From an uncultured bacterium (GTDB lineage: Bacteria; Bipolaricaulota; Bipolaricaulia; UBA7950; UBA9294): a stretch of DNA of 64,000 nt. A model generated the notes under the pieces. It searched no databases. It had not been told where the DNA came from and worked only from the letters and a program-made list of their open reading frames with translations. Shown in pieces: positions 1 through 7,750 of this stretch. The first letter of the stretch is position 1. Each line of letters opens with the position of its first letter. Location of the stretch: positions 1-64,000 of the forward strand of contig CAIOGO010000016.1 of assembly GCA_903857865.1 (NCBI GenBank), in the 5' to 3' direction. A program made the translations under genes and the position numbers.

Positions 1-1
1 C

Positions 2-3000
2 CGGAACGAAGACGACATTGACGTCGTCTTTGGTGGCGATGGCAACGACACGATTAGGGTCTACGGCGGCGGTGAGATGAAGATTGGCACCCAGAACCCG
101 TTCAAGCTGCGTTTGGGCAACCTGGTCTTCGGGGGCGCAGACCAGGATGACATCACGGCGCTTGACGGCATTGATGTCATCTTCGGCGGCGACGGCAACG
201 ACACCGTCAGGGCCGGGGAGGGGTATCTGCTGGACATTGACCAGGAGTTCTCTATTAACCTGGGCGACTTCATCTTTGGTCAAGGCGGAGACGACATCCT
301 GCACGGCGACACCGAGAACCCGCCGTCAGGCGTCGACGAGGACGGCATTGACCTGATCTTCGGCGGTCCGGACGACGATTCCGTGTACGGGGGAACGGGC
401 GGGACCATCACGGTTGAGGACGCGGACTTCTGCCTGGTCTTCGGGAACCTCTTGTTCGGCGGCCCCGGCGATGACCATCTTCGCGGTGACTACCAGAACT
501 GGGACAGCAACAACCCCAAAGACGGCATCGACTTGATCTTCGGGGGCAAGGGCAACGACACGATCGAGGGTGCCGGCGGCTCGCTGATCGTCATCGGAGA
601 TATCACATCGGGCAAAGCGGTGATCATCTGGTTTGGGAACCTGCTCTTCGGCGGCCCTGACAACGACAGCATCTACGGCGCCGACAAGGCCGGAGCCTGT
701 GCTGGCAGTTCTGAGCTCAAAACATTGCTCGACAAGCTTGAGATCTCGGACCTTGGCGGGGCGGCGGACTTGATCTTCGCTGGCGCCGGCGATGACTTCG
801 TGGAAGCGTATGACGGCATCGACTTCATCTTCGGCAGCTCCGGGAGGGATACCCTCCAGGCCAAAGACGGCGGGTTCCTCATTGTGCCAATAGAGGGCAT
901 ACCGGCGCCCATCGCCTTTGGCAACCTCATCTTCGGCGGTGATGGTGAAGATGCAATCAAGAGCGAAGGGCACATCGTGCCACTACTGGAGATTGACCTG
1001 CTCTTTGGCAACGAGTGCGACGACCAGATCGAAGCTGGCGATGGGTTGAACATCGTCTTCGGCAATAGAGGGAATGACACAATCACCGCGGGCAATGGGG
1101 TGAACCTGCTCTTCGGCAACGAGTGCGACGATCAGATCGAAGCTGGCGATGGGTTGAACATCGTCTTCGGCAATAGAGACGATGACACAATCACCGCGGT
1201 CAATGGGGTGAACGTGCTCTTCGGCAATCGCGGAAGGGACGCTATCACAGGAGGCGACGGCCTGACGATCGCCTTCGGGAACCAGGATGATGACAAAGTC
1301 CATGCTGGCAATGGCGCGGCGGTACTCTTCGGCAACTCCGGCGCAGACGATGTCAAGAGCGGGGCTGGTCTAGGCCTCGCCTTTGGCAACAGAGGTCCGG
1401 ACATCGTTGCGGCCGGCAGTGGCCTGGCAGTGCTCTTCGGCAACGCAGATGATGATGAGGTCAAATGCGCCAACGGACTGTGCGTAGCCTTCGGGAACCA
1501 AGGTAACGATGTGGTTAGCGCCGGGAACTGGGTGAACGTGCTGTTTGGGAACAGTGACGACGACCAGCTCGTCTCCGGCGGCGGCCTCAGCTTGCTGTTC
1601 GGCAATGCAGGGAGTGATGTCCTCCAGGCGAGTGCGGGTGTTCTGTTCGCCTTCGGCAACGCTGGCAATGACGTGATCGTCGGCGGGAACGACCTGAACA
1701 TCGGCTTCGGGAACCAGGGAGCCGATCAGTTCTTCGGTGGTGGAGGGACCAACATCTTCGCAGGCAACAGCGACAACGACCAGATCCGCGGTGGTGCTAG
1801 TGGCGATTATCTCTTCGGTAATGGTGAAGACGACACGATTGTCGGTGACGCTGGCAAGGACTGGATCTTCGGCAATCGTGGCGAGGACACGCTCGGGAGC
1901 GGTCCGGGTGTCGATTTCCTCTTCGGCAACCGCGGTAAGGATACAGTCTGTTCGGAGGACGACGGCGAGAACGACTGGCTTTTTGGTAACCGGGGTGATG
2001 ACACTCTTTGCAGGTGCCAGGATCCTGGCGATAAGGCCTTCGGCGGCCGCGGCAACGACACCAAGAAGAAAGACTGTGCTTGGGTAACGCTCACGGATCC
2101 CAGCCGCGGTGAGGTTCGTGGCCGGGTGCTGATCGACCTTGACGGGGACGGCATCGGCGATGTAGGTCATGCTGGTGTCACCGTCGCCGTTAGTTCGTAC
2201 GGCAGCGTACTGAGCGTACTGACTGATGCAGACGGCTGGTATCGTATTGACGGCTTGAGCGCGGGCTCTTATGCGGTCTCTGAGACCCTGCCCACAGGAT
2301 TCGTCTCGGTGACTACTTCTATCGGTTTCCAAATCACTAACGGCTACGACTTTCATCGGATTGACTTTGTCAACCGCCGGTTCCCAGGGATCTGCGGGAC
2401 CAAGTTCCACGACCTCAACGGCAACGGCAAGCAGGATCCTGGTGAACCTGGGCTTTCGGGCTGGACCATCACCGTCACCGCCCTCAATGGCAACCCCAAG
2501 GGAAGTGCTGTGACCGATGTAGATGGGCATTACTGCGTGCCCCTCTCTCCGGGGGTCTACATTGTGACGGAGACGCCGCAGCCCAACTGGACCGCTACGA
2601 CTCCGACTTCGGTAACAGTCAACCTTCTGCCCGAGAGTGAGTGTGCTGTGACTATCACCGGCGCCGAAGTCAATTTCGGCAACCGCGCAGATACCGCAGA
2701 GGGTGAGATCTGCATCGTCAAGTTCCACGACCTCAACGGCAACGGCCAGCAGGATGCTGGTGAACCTGGGCTTTCGGGCTGGATCTTCGTCGTCCCCAGC
2801 ATCGGCCAAGTGACCACTGGGCTGGATGGCCGGGTGTGCGTGAAGGTCGCCTGGGGGACCTACACCATCACCGAGCAGGTGCAATCCGGCTGGGCGCCCA
2901 CGACGCCGAACCCACAGACAGTGACTGTTGGTCCGGGCCAGATTGTCGACCTCTTCTTCGGTAACAAGTGCCAATGTGTCAACCCTCCATTGGGCATGGT

Positions 3001-4444
3001 GAGCTGGTGGCCGTTGGATGAGACCTCGGGGGTGACCGCCCACGACATTCTGGGCGGCTTCGATGGAACGACGTGGCCGGGACCCATTGGGGCAGTGAAT
3101 GGCGGCGGTCCAGCGACATCTGCCCTCTGGCCGTCTAGTTTCAAGTTCGCACCGGGGGTAGTAGGCAACTCCTTGTTCTTCGACATCGGCCAGTACGTGA
3201 AGGTGCCGCATGCCACAGCACTTGATCCGGGCACGGGCGACTTCACAGTCGATGCCTGGGTGATCTACGCGGAATCCGGGTTTGGTCCGCGAAGCTTCAC
3301 GATTGTGAAGAAGGGGAACTCCTCTCTTCCCGGAACGCCGTGGTGGCACTTCTACATCCGAGACTTGAGCCCTAACTATCCGACGGGGAAACTCGTATTC
3401 GAGGTGGGTTCACCATCAGGCTCTATAGTCGCCCCCGCGGTGACCATAGCACCCGCCCCGGCGAACGGACACGGATGGCATCACGTTGCCGCCACATTCA
3501 AGAGGGGAGCGCCTGACACGATCGTTCTCTACGTAGATGGTGTAGCGACAACCTTCTCCTTCATCGCCGGTACCATTGCCCCCAGCATTGCGAGCACGGG
3601 GGACTTGTACATTGCCGGCGGGACGCAGATCCAAACGATTGCCATCGACGAAGTGGAGATCTTCCACTACGCCCTGTCCTCGGCAGACGTTCACGACATC
3701 TTCGCTGCCGGCTCGTCTGGCAAGTGCAAGCCCGACCTCGGCGATGCCCCCGATGGCACAAACCACTGGGGTTTCCCCATGCTGGCCTGCTCTTGCACCG
3801 CGAAGGCGCACTTCCCCACGGTCTATGATCCAGGGCTGCCGGGGAATGCGCCGCTGGGGCCGATCCATTGGAGTCCTAGGGGTCTTGCTTGGCTCGGTGC
3901 GAACGTTAGCGGCGAGGGCGAAGCCGACACTGGCTGGGATCAAGACGGGTTCAACAACATCCAACCGAGTTTTGGCATCAGCGACAAAGATGGTTGCGAT
4001 GATGGAGTGGCAGCTGTGCCCTTGTCGAGTACCTTGTCATGTGGGGCGGGCACGGTCAACTTCAGCGCCACCAACCCCGGGAGTACCCAGGTGCAGGTAT
4101 ACATCAATGTCTGGTTTGACTGGAACTGCGATGGCGATTGGGATGATACGATCCAGTGCTTCGATCTTGCCGGGGTCACTGATGTCTGGGAGTGGGCGGT
4201 TCGGAACTGCCTCGTCACCTTGAACCCTGGCCTCAATGCCAAGGTGACACCGGGTTTCCTGTTCATGACGCCCCAACCTGGTCAGATGGTGTGGATGCGC
4301 ATCACGCTCACCGACGTCCCCGTGAGCGCCGCGGGCAATGGCGGGCCATTCACGAGTCCGCTCGATCAGGGCAAGGGCGGCAGCGGCCCCGTCGGCGGCT
4401 ACCAGTACGGAGAGACGGAGGACTACGAACTGGGGCCGTACTAG
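2..4444 (+). CDS. Giant RTX-repeat / SdrB / LamG / GEVED surface protein (5' partial)
   Basis: The reading frame is open from the left edge of the window, so the N-terminus and any signal peptide are outside. Nucleotides 2 to about 2090 encode glycine- and aspartate-rich RTX-type calcium-binding repeats: first irregular units containing LIFGG-GNDTI motifs, then from about 1000 a regular 18-residue unit (FGN-x-GNDTI-x-AGNG type, two nonapeptides). Three SdrD/Cna-B-like beta domains follow (about 2100-2975), two with the FHDLNGNG-QQDAGEPGLSGW signature, then a LamG/concanavalin-like domain (about 2995-3720, start SWWPLDE) and a GEVED domain (about 3730-4441, ending GETEDYE). The family context is secreted or surface adhesive proteins binding calcium and glycans. 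No LPXTG or transmembrane anchor is visible at the C-terminus, so export and anchoring route is unknown. No neighbouring type I secretion genes are in view. Confidence 0.9.
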   Translation, partial: RNEDDIDVVFGGDGNDTIRVYGGGEMKIGTQNPFKLRLGNLVFGGADQDDITALDGIDVIFGGDGNDTVRAGEGYLLDIDQEFSINLGDFIFGQGGDDILHGDTENPPSGVDEDGIDLIFGGPDDDSVYGGTGGTITVEDADFCLVFGNLLFGGPGDDHLRGDYQNWDSNNPKDGIDLIFGGKGNDTIEGAGGSLIVIGDITSGKAVIIWFGNLLFGGPDNDSIYGADKAGACAGSSELKTLLDKLEISDLGGAADLIFAGAGDDFVEAYDGIDFIFGSSGRDTLQAKDGGFLIVPIEGIPAPIAFGNLIFGGDGEDAIKSEGHIVPLLEIDLLFGNECDDQIEAGDGLNIVFGNRGNDTITAGNGVNLLFGNECDDQIEAGDGLNIVFGNRDDDTITAVNGVNVLFGNRGRDAITGGDGLTIAFGNQDDDKVHAGNGAAVLFGNSGADDVKSGAGLGLAFGNRGPDIVAAGSGLAVLFGNADDDEVKCANGLCVAFGNQGNDVVSAGNWVNVLFGNSDDDQLVSGGGLSLLFGNAGSDVLQASAGVLFAFGNAGNDVIVGGNDLNIGFGNQGADQFFGGGGTNIFAGNSDNDQIRGGASGDYLFGNGEDDTIVGDAGKDWIFGNRGEDTLGSGPGVDFLFGNRGKDTVCSEDDGENDWLFGNRGDDTLCRCQDPGDKAFGGRGNDTKKKDCAWVTLTDPSRGEVRGRVLIDLDGDGIGDVGHAGVTVAVSSYGSVLSVLTDADGWYRIDGLSAGSYAVSETLPTGFVSVTTSIGFQITNGYDFHRIDFVNRRFPGICGTKFHDLNGNGKQDPGEPGLSGWTITVTALNGNPKGSAVTDVDGHYCVPLSPGVYIVTETPQPNWTATTPTSVTVNLLPESECAVTITGAEVNFGNRADTAEGEICIVKFHDLNGNGQQDAGEPGLSGWIFVVPSIGQVTTGLDGRVCVKVAWGTYTITEQVQSGWAPTTPNPQTVTVGPGQIVDLFFGNKCQCVNPPLGMVSWWPLDETSGVTAHDILGGFDGTTWPGPIGAVNGGGPATSALWPSSFKFAPGVVGNSLFFDIGQYVKVPHATALDPGTGDFTVDAWVIYAESGFGPRSFTIVKKGNSSLPGTPWWHFYIRDLSPNYPTGKLVFEVGSPSGSIVAPAVTIAPAPANGHGWHHVAATFKRGAPDTIVLYVDGVATTFSFIAGTIAPSIASTGDLYIAGGTQIQTIAIDEVEIFHYALSSADVHDIFAAGSSGKCKPDLGDAPDGTNHWGFPMLACSCTAKAHFPTVYDPGLPGNAPLGPIHWSPRGLAWLGANVSGEGEADTGWDQDGFNNIQPSFGISDKDGCDDGVAAVPLSSTLSCGAGTVNFSATNPGSTQVQVYINVWFDWNCDGDWDDTIQCFDLAGVTDVWEWAVRNCLVTLNPGLNAKVTPGFLFMTPQPGQMVWMRITLTDVPVSAAGNGGPFTSPLDQGKGGSGPVGGYQYGETEDYELGPY
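1001..1216 (+). repeat. Near-identical 108-bp tandem duplication inside the RTX array
   Basis: Positions 1001-1108 and 1109-1216 are almost identical copies, each encoding two 18-residue RTX units (one with FGNECDDQIEAGDG, one with FGNR-DDTITA). Neighbouring units have diverged much more, so this is the youngest expansion in the array. The copies differ at a handful of bases, for example GGGAAT against GACGAT. Confidence 0.85.
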
Positions 4445-4868
4445 CAGGCAAATCCGGATGCGCCCGTTGGGAACTGCATCGAGACTCGACGTCGCGGATG
4501 AGAATGACGGAACGCAGAGACGTCCGATCTAGCCAGAGGAGCGGAATTGCTCGCAATCCGACAACGTGGTGTGGCGAGAGCCATGGCGGCAGAGGCGGGG
4601 CAATGGACGTCGCGCCAGGATCCCGACGCGGAGCCGATCGGTACAGTACTGGCTGACCAACTCCACGCTAGTAGGCAGCAGCTCCCAGAGGAATCTGTTA
4701 GTTCCGGCCAGCGCACCGAGACGCCGAGCACTTCGAGCTCCTGCGTTTCTGCGTCCTCAGTTCGCGGCGAAGGTGGGTGCGGTCAGTCCGTCACGTACAC
4801 GGTCAGATTGAAGGCCGCACGACGCCGCGGTATCTTGGCACTCTGGCTCGATCAGAAAGGTGGCATCG
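4445..4868. other. Intergenic gap with nitroreductase promoter
   Basis: No convincing gene is seen in these 424 bp. Short open frames here have no recognisable domain. The right end holds a good sigma-70-type promoter for the next gene, annotated separately. Confidence 0.6.
4808..4836 (+). promoter_or_regulatory. Predicted promoter of the nitroreductase gene
   Basis: TTGAAG at 4808-4813 and TATCTT at 4831-4836 are separated by 17 bp, and the start codon lies 32 bp further on behind an AGAAAGGTGG ribosome site. Confidence 0.5.
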
Positions 4869-5639
4869 ATGAATGAGACTCTGCGGACGATCCACTCTCT
4901 GCGAACGATTCACGGCGACTTCTCGGAACGGGAAGTCAGCGACGCCGACCTGACCCAGATTCTCGAGGCGAGTGTCCGCGCGGCGAACGCCTCGGGCCGG
5001 CAGAGCTACTCAATCATCGTTCTCGACGATCGGGCGAAGATGAAGGACCTCTTCTCCTACCAGGGCAGCCGAGCGCTCATCTACTGCGTCGACTTCACCC
5101 GCATCATGGCCCTGGCTCGGCATCTTGGGCACGAGTTCGACAACGATCACATCATCGGGTTCATCACCGGAACGATGGACACGATGCTCGCGGCCCAGAC
5201 GGCCGTCATCGCCGCGAAGTCGCTGGGGATCGACTCTATGGTCACGAACGGCCTGCATCGAAACAGCCTCGACAAGGTCTACGAAGCCCTGAAGCTGCCG
5301 CCCACGTCGTGCTTCCCTCTCGCCACCGTTGTTCTCGGATATCCGCGCCAGGAACCGCCGTACCAGAAGGGTCGCCTCGACTTGGACGCCGTCGTTCACT
5401 TCGGCGAGTACCACCGACCGACAGGAGCGCAGCTCGACCGAGTCGTGGCTCAGTACGACGACGTCTCCAGGCACATCGGCCTCATCCCAAACTGGCAAGA
5501 GCAGGGGTTCCGGCACTACCTCGACTGGTTCTACACCAAGTGGACCGGCAAGCCCGCGACCGACCGAGTCGCCACGGGGAAGGTGCTCGAGTTCCAGGAG
5601 CGGCTTGCGAAGAGCGGATTCTGGTGGCCGGAGGCGTGA
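4869..5639 (+). CDS. Nitroreductase family protein
   Basis: 256-residue FMN-dependent nitroreductase-fold protein, expected to reduce nitro or related substrates with NAD(P)H in the cytoplasm. The N-terminal part has the family layout: a helix ending in the DADLTQILEA region, then ANASGRQSY, which matches the family's FMN-phosphate-binding segment (usually P-S-x-x-N/R-x-Q-x-W). The usual N-terminal RRSxRxF motif is replaced by SLRTIHGDF next to a short self-repeat (TIHSLRTIH). The ATG at 4869 is chosen over an in-frame GTG at 4860 because AGAAAGGTGG lies 7 bp upstream of the ATG. The stop codon abuts the truncated end of an integrase remnant, and a decayed copy of this gene's 3' end recurs at 9341-9586. 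Confidence 0.85.
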   Translation: MNETLRTIHSLRTIHGDFSEREVSDADLTQILEASVRAANASGRQSYSIIVLDDRAKMKDLFSYQGSRALIYCVDFTRIMALARHLGHEFDNDHIIGFITGTMDTMLAAQTAVIAAKSLGIDSMVTNGLHRNSLDKVYEALKLPPTSCFPLATVVLGYPRQEPPYQKGRLDLDAVVHFGEYHRPTGAQLDRVVAQYDDVSRHIGLIPNWQEQGFRHYLDWFYTKWTGKPATDRVATGKVLEFQERLAKSGFWWPEA

Positions 5640-6165
5640 TCTCAGAGGCAGCATCGTGACACGACCTCTGTTCCCATTCCCGGATCGAACAACGATCTGC
5701 GCGCGCTCCAGGTCTGCATCCATGACGCGCAGAGTGCAACACTCGATCAACCGGAGTCCGGACGCGTAGGAGGCGTGTTATGAGGCCGAGCATGCTGTCG
5801 GGTTCCGTGGCGGCAAGGACTCTCCGAGCCTCGTCTTGCGATAGAACGGTGGGAACTCCGATTGGACGCTTCGCTCGAACGGCGCCGAATTCGTCGATTC
5901 CGTTCTTGACGACACCCCGAAACAGACAGATGAGGTCAGTGAGGGCTTGGTTCTGCGTGGACGCTGAGATGTGGCGACCTGTAGCCAAGTGTGGGTGAAA
6001 CCACTCAACATGATTTACTGACATCTCTGGCAGATGAAGCCACTACCCCGGCGCATCGCGATGGAATCGGGGGAATCGGTCAATCCACCGCGCATAGGAT
6101 TCCTCCGTCCGCGGGGAGTAATGCTTGGTGGTGCATGCAGCGCGAAGTTGATCAAGGAGCCTCAT
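5640..6165 (-). pseudogene. Broken integron-type tyrosine recombinase (integrase), truncated
   Basis: Read on the minus strand from ATG at 6165, the product begins MRLLDQLRAACTTKHYSPRT and continues through SASTQNQALTDLICLFRGVV and RAKRPIGVPTVLSQDEARRV, which match the N-terminal SAM-like domain and linker of IntI-type and related integrases. An in-frame TAG at 6043-6045 interrupts it after codon 40, and a frameshift near 5752 moves it to the frame encoding LRVMDADLERAQIVVRSGNG and GRVTMLP. Similarity ends at about 5640, exactly beside the nitroreductase stop codon, so the catalytic boxes with H-x-x-R and the nucleophile tyrosine are missing. A minus-strand TTGACA (6200-6195) could have been its -35. 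It cannot be an active recombinase. Confidence 0.82.
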
Positions 6166-6176
6166 GACTGTAGGAT
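6148..6176 (+). promoter_or_regulatory. Pc-like outward promoter inside the integrase 5' end
   Basis: TTGATC at 6148-6153 and TAGGAT at 6171-6176 are 17 bp apart on the plus strand. The site lies in and just upstream of the 5' end of the minus-strand integrase remnant and points at the cassette-like genes, the position of the cassette promoter Pc in integrons. TAGGAT is also the -10 of three other promoters I find in this window. Confidence 0.5.
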
Positions 6177-6238
6177 GGCACGCCAAGGTAGCAATGTCAA
6201 TATGAGAGGATAGGAGAGACGGAAAGTCTGATGAGGGT

Positions 6239-6302
6239 GGCCAACCAGGCGGAGTGCACTCCGCCGCTAGTGTGCACCGTTGCACGCTGATCATGGTTAG
6301 CC
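6239..6302 (+). other. Candidate attI or attC recombination site with GTTAGCC core
   Basis: GGCCAAC (6239-6245) and GTTAGCC (6296-6302) form imperfect inverted ends 64 bp apart. They enclose the perfect 18-bp palindrome GGCGGAGTGCACTCCGCC at 6248-6265. The GTTAGCC core is identical to that of the site at 7005-7067, so the two cores bracket the HNH gene as integron cassette boundaries would. Confidence 0.45.
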
Positions 6303-6323
6303 CGACAAGGGACTGATCCGAGG

Positions 6324-7010
6324 ATGCAGAAGAAGGCGTTCGAACTCTCACGAGTCTCCGGTCAGCCGGTGTCCGATGCCGAACTGCTCGGCGATCTGCG
6401 TCGCGTGGCGACCAGCCTCGGGAAGACCACCGTTGGCCAGAAGGAGTACCGGCGCATCGGACGCTACGACGATTCGACGACCACGCGCCGCTTCGGATCG
6501 TGGAATCGGGCCTTGAAGGCTGCTGGACTGAGCGTCTCAAACGTGGTCGACCTCGGAGACGAGGAAATGTTCGAGAACATCCTCGCACTCTGGCAACACT
6601 ACGGACGCCAGCCGCGGCGGCGCGAGCTCGCGCTTCCACCCTCGCGAATCTCGCAATCACCGTACCTGAGACGGTTTCGGTCATGGACTGCGGCGCTTGA
6701 GGGCTTCGTGGCACATGCAAACGCCAAGGACTATGGGAACGCTCCGATGAACGGGGTCTCATCGGCACCCGAGGATGCCCGCCGGACATCCCGCGACCCA
6801 TCTCTTCGCCTTCGATTCCAGGTTCTTCAGAGGGACCGGTTCGCGTGCCGCTCGTGCGGTGCGAGTCCGGCGGCGAAGGCAGGGATCGAACTCCACGTTG
6901 ACCACGTGACGCCTTGGAGCAAGGGTGGTGAAACGATCCTCGAGAATCTCCAGACCCTCTGCAGCAAGTGCAATCTCGGGAAAGGTGCTCATGGCCACGG
7001 GGCGGGCTAA
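6324..7010 (+). CDS. HNH endonuclease with homing-endonuclease-associated repeats
   Basis: 228 residues. The first 140 or so contain two repeats of the homing endonuclease-associated type (each with a SxxTYxRRFGSWNxALxxAG-like core; here TTTRRFGSWNRALKAAG and SPYLRRFRSWTAALEG), thought to be DNA-contacting. The C-terminal part is a complete HNH domain: CRSC zinc knuckle, HVDHVTPWSKGG, the N of ENLQTLC and the CSKC knuckle. It should be a DNA-nicking or cutting nuclease. The stop codon TAA forms part of the GGCTAAC arm of an attC-like site, a typical cassette arrangement. AAGGGA 11 bp upstream is the likely ribosome site. HNH proteins of this build are known from mobile elements; the target here is unknown. 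Confidence 0.85.
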   Translation: MQKKAFELSRVSGQPVSDAELLGDLRRVATSLGKTTVGQKEYRRIGRYDDSTTTRRFGSWNRALKAAGLSVSNVVDLGDEEMFENILALWQHYGRQPRRRELALPPSRISQSPYLRRFRSWTAALEGFVAHANAKDYGNAPMNGVSSAPEDARRTSRDPSLRLRFQVLQRDRFACRSCGASPAAKAGIELHVDHVTPWSKGGETILENLQTLCSKCNLGKGAHGHGAG

Positions 7011-7067
7011 CAACCGGTTGCAGCGGCCGGTCGCTGCGCGGCCCGCCACTGAACCGGAACGTTAGCC
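7005..7067 (+). other. attC-like site (cassette recombination site)
   Basis: 63-bp imperfect hairpin bounded by the exact inverted pair GGCTAAC (7005-7011) and GTTAGCC (7061-7067). Inside are a second pair, CCGGTT (7014-7019) with AACCGG (7052-7057), and a GC-rich central stem around CGCTGCGCGGC. This two-box layout (R'', L'', L', R'), the length and the position between a stop codon and the next gene are those of integron attC sites. Confidence 0.65.
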
Positions 7068-7083
7068 ACACTAGGAGAACAGC

Positions 7084-7680
7084 ATGGACCCGAAGGTGAG
7101 ACAGTCGTGGGAGGAGTTTCTGAATCCTGAGGTCACTCGTCCCCGTCTGATCGCCGCATCCATCTACATCGCTGGCTTCGAAGCCCTCAAGGACTCCGTC
7201 GTGGGCCGCATTCGTGACTTCTTCTGGAGTGGCTTCGATGAGTCCGGCGACAAGATCGATCCCGAGTACCAATCCGATGTTCTCGCTCGGAACAGGAGCC
7301 CTGTCTATGCCAGTCTCGAATGGCTGAAGGAGATGCACGCGATCGATGGCAGCGACCTGGCCGCATTCGATCGCGTAAAGGCTTGCCGCAACACTCTGGC
7401 ACACAAGCTGTTCTCCACGCTGGGCTCAGAAGGATTGCCGCCCGACTTCGAGCAGTGCTTCAACGAGATGATCGCGCTGCTCCGCAAGATCGAGGTGTGG
7501 TGGATCACCAACGTTGAGATCCCAGCTAACCCCGACTACGCCGGCAGTGAGATCGATGAAGATGGAATCGTTCCGGGTCCGATCATGGTCATGCAGCTTC
7601 TCTTGAACGTCGCCCTCGGGGACGATGGGCGAAGCAAGACCTACTATGATGAGTTTCGCAAGGGCACCGGAGGTGGCTAG
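7084..7680 (+). CDS. Hypothetical cassette-type protein
   Basis: 198 residues, acidic and soluble, no signal peptide or membrane segment. The start at 7084 follows AGGAGAA by 6 bp. I do not recognise a named domain with certainty. A central RVKACRNTLAHKLFS segment resembles the R-x-x-R-N-x-x-A-H pattern of HEPN-like or MAE_28990-like proteins, in which such residues can form an RNase site, but that is a weak inference. It sits between two attC-like sites, 17 bp after the first, and its TAG stop overlaps the second, so it looks like a single-gene cassette without its own promoter. Confidence 0.7.
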   Translation: MDPKVRQSWEEFLNPEVTRPRLIAASIYIAGFEALKDSVVGRIRDFFWSGFDESGDKIDPEYQSDVLARNRSPVYASLEWLKEMHAIDGSDLAAFDRVKACRNTLAHKLFSTLGSEGLPPDFEQCFNEMIALLRKIEVWWITNVEIPANPDYAGSEIDEDGIVPGPIMVMQLLLNVALGDDGRSKTYYDEFRKGTGGG

Positions 7681-7734
7681 CAGCGGCTTGCAGCGGACGG
7701 CGCTGCGCGCTGCCGCTGGTGCTGGGCGTTCGGC
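7675..7734 (+). other. attC-like site, degenerate
   Basis: 60-bp GC-rich hairpin region directly after the previous stop codon. GCAGCGG and CCGCTGGTGC pair around a GC-rich centre, and the right core is GTTCGGC (7728-7734). The left outer arm (GGCTAGC) no longer pairs well with the right core, so the site is either diverged or spurious. Confidence 0.45.
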
Positions 7735-7750
7735 CGACAGGAGTCTTCGC

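Noticed and set aside
1370-3349. Long minus-strand frame opposite the RTX/SdrB protein
   Set aside because: Repeat-rich GC DNA produces long shadow frames; the plus-strand frame has clear domains.
4547-4876. 109-codon frame upstream of the nitroreductase
   Set aside because: Overlaps the nitroreductase ribosome site and start, has no domain, and its codons show no coding bias.
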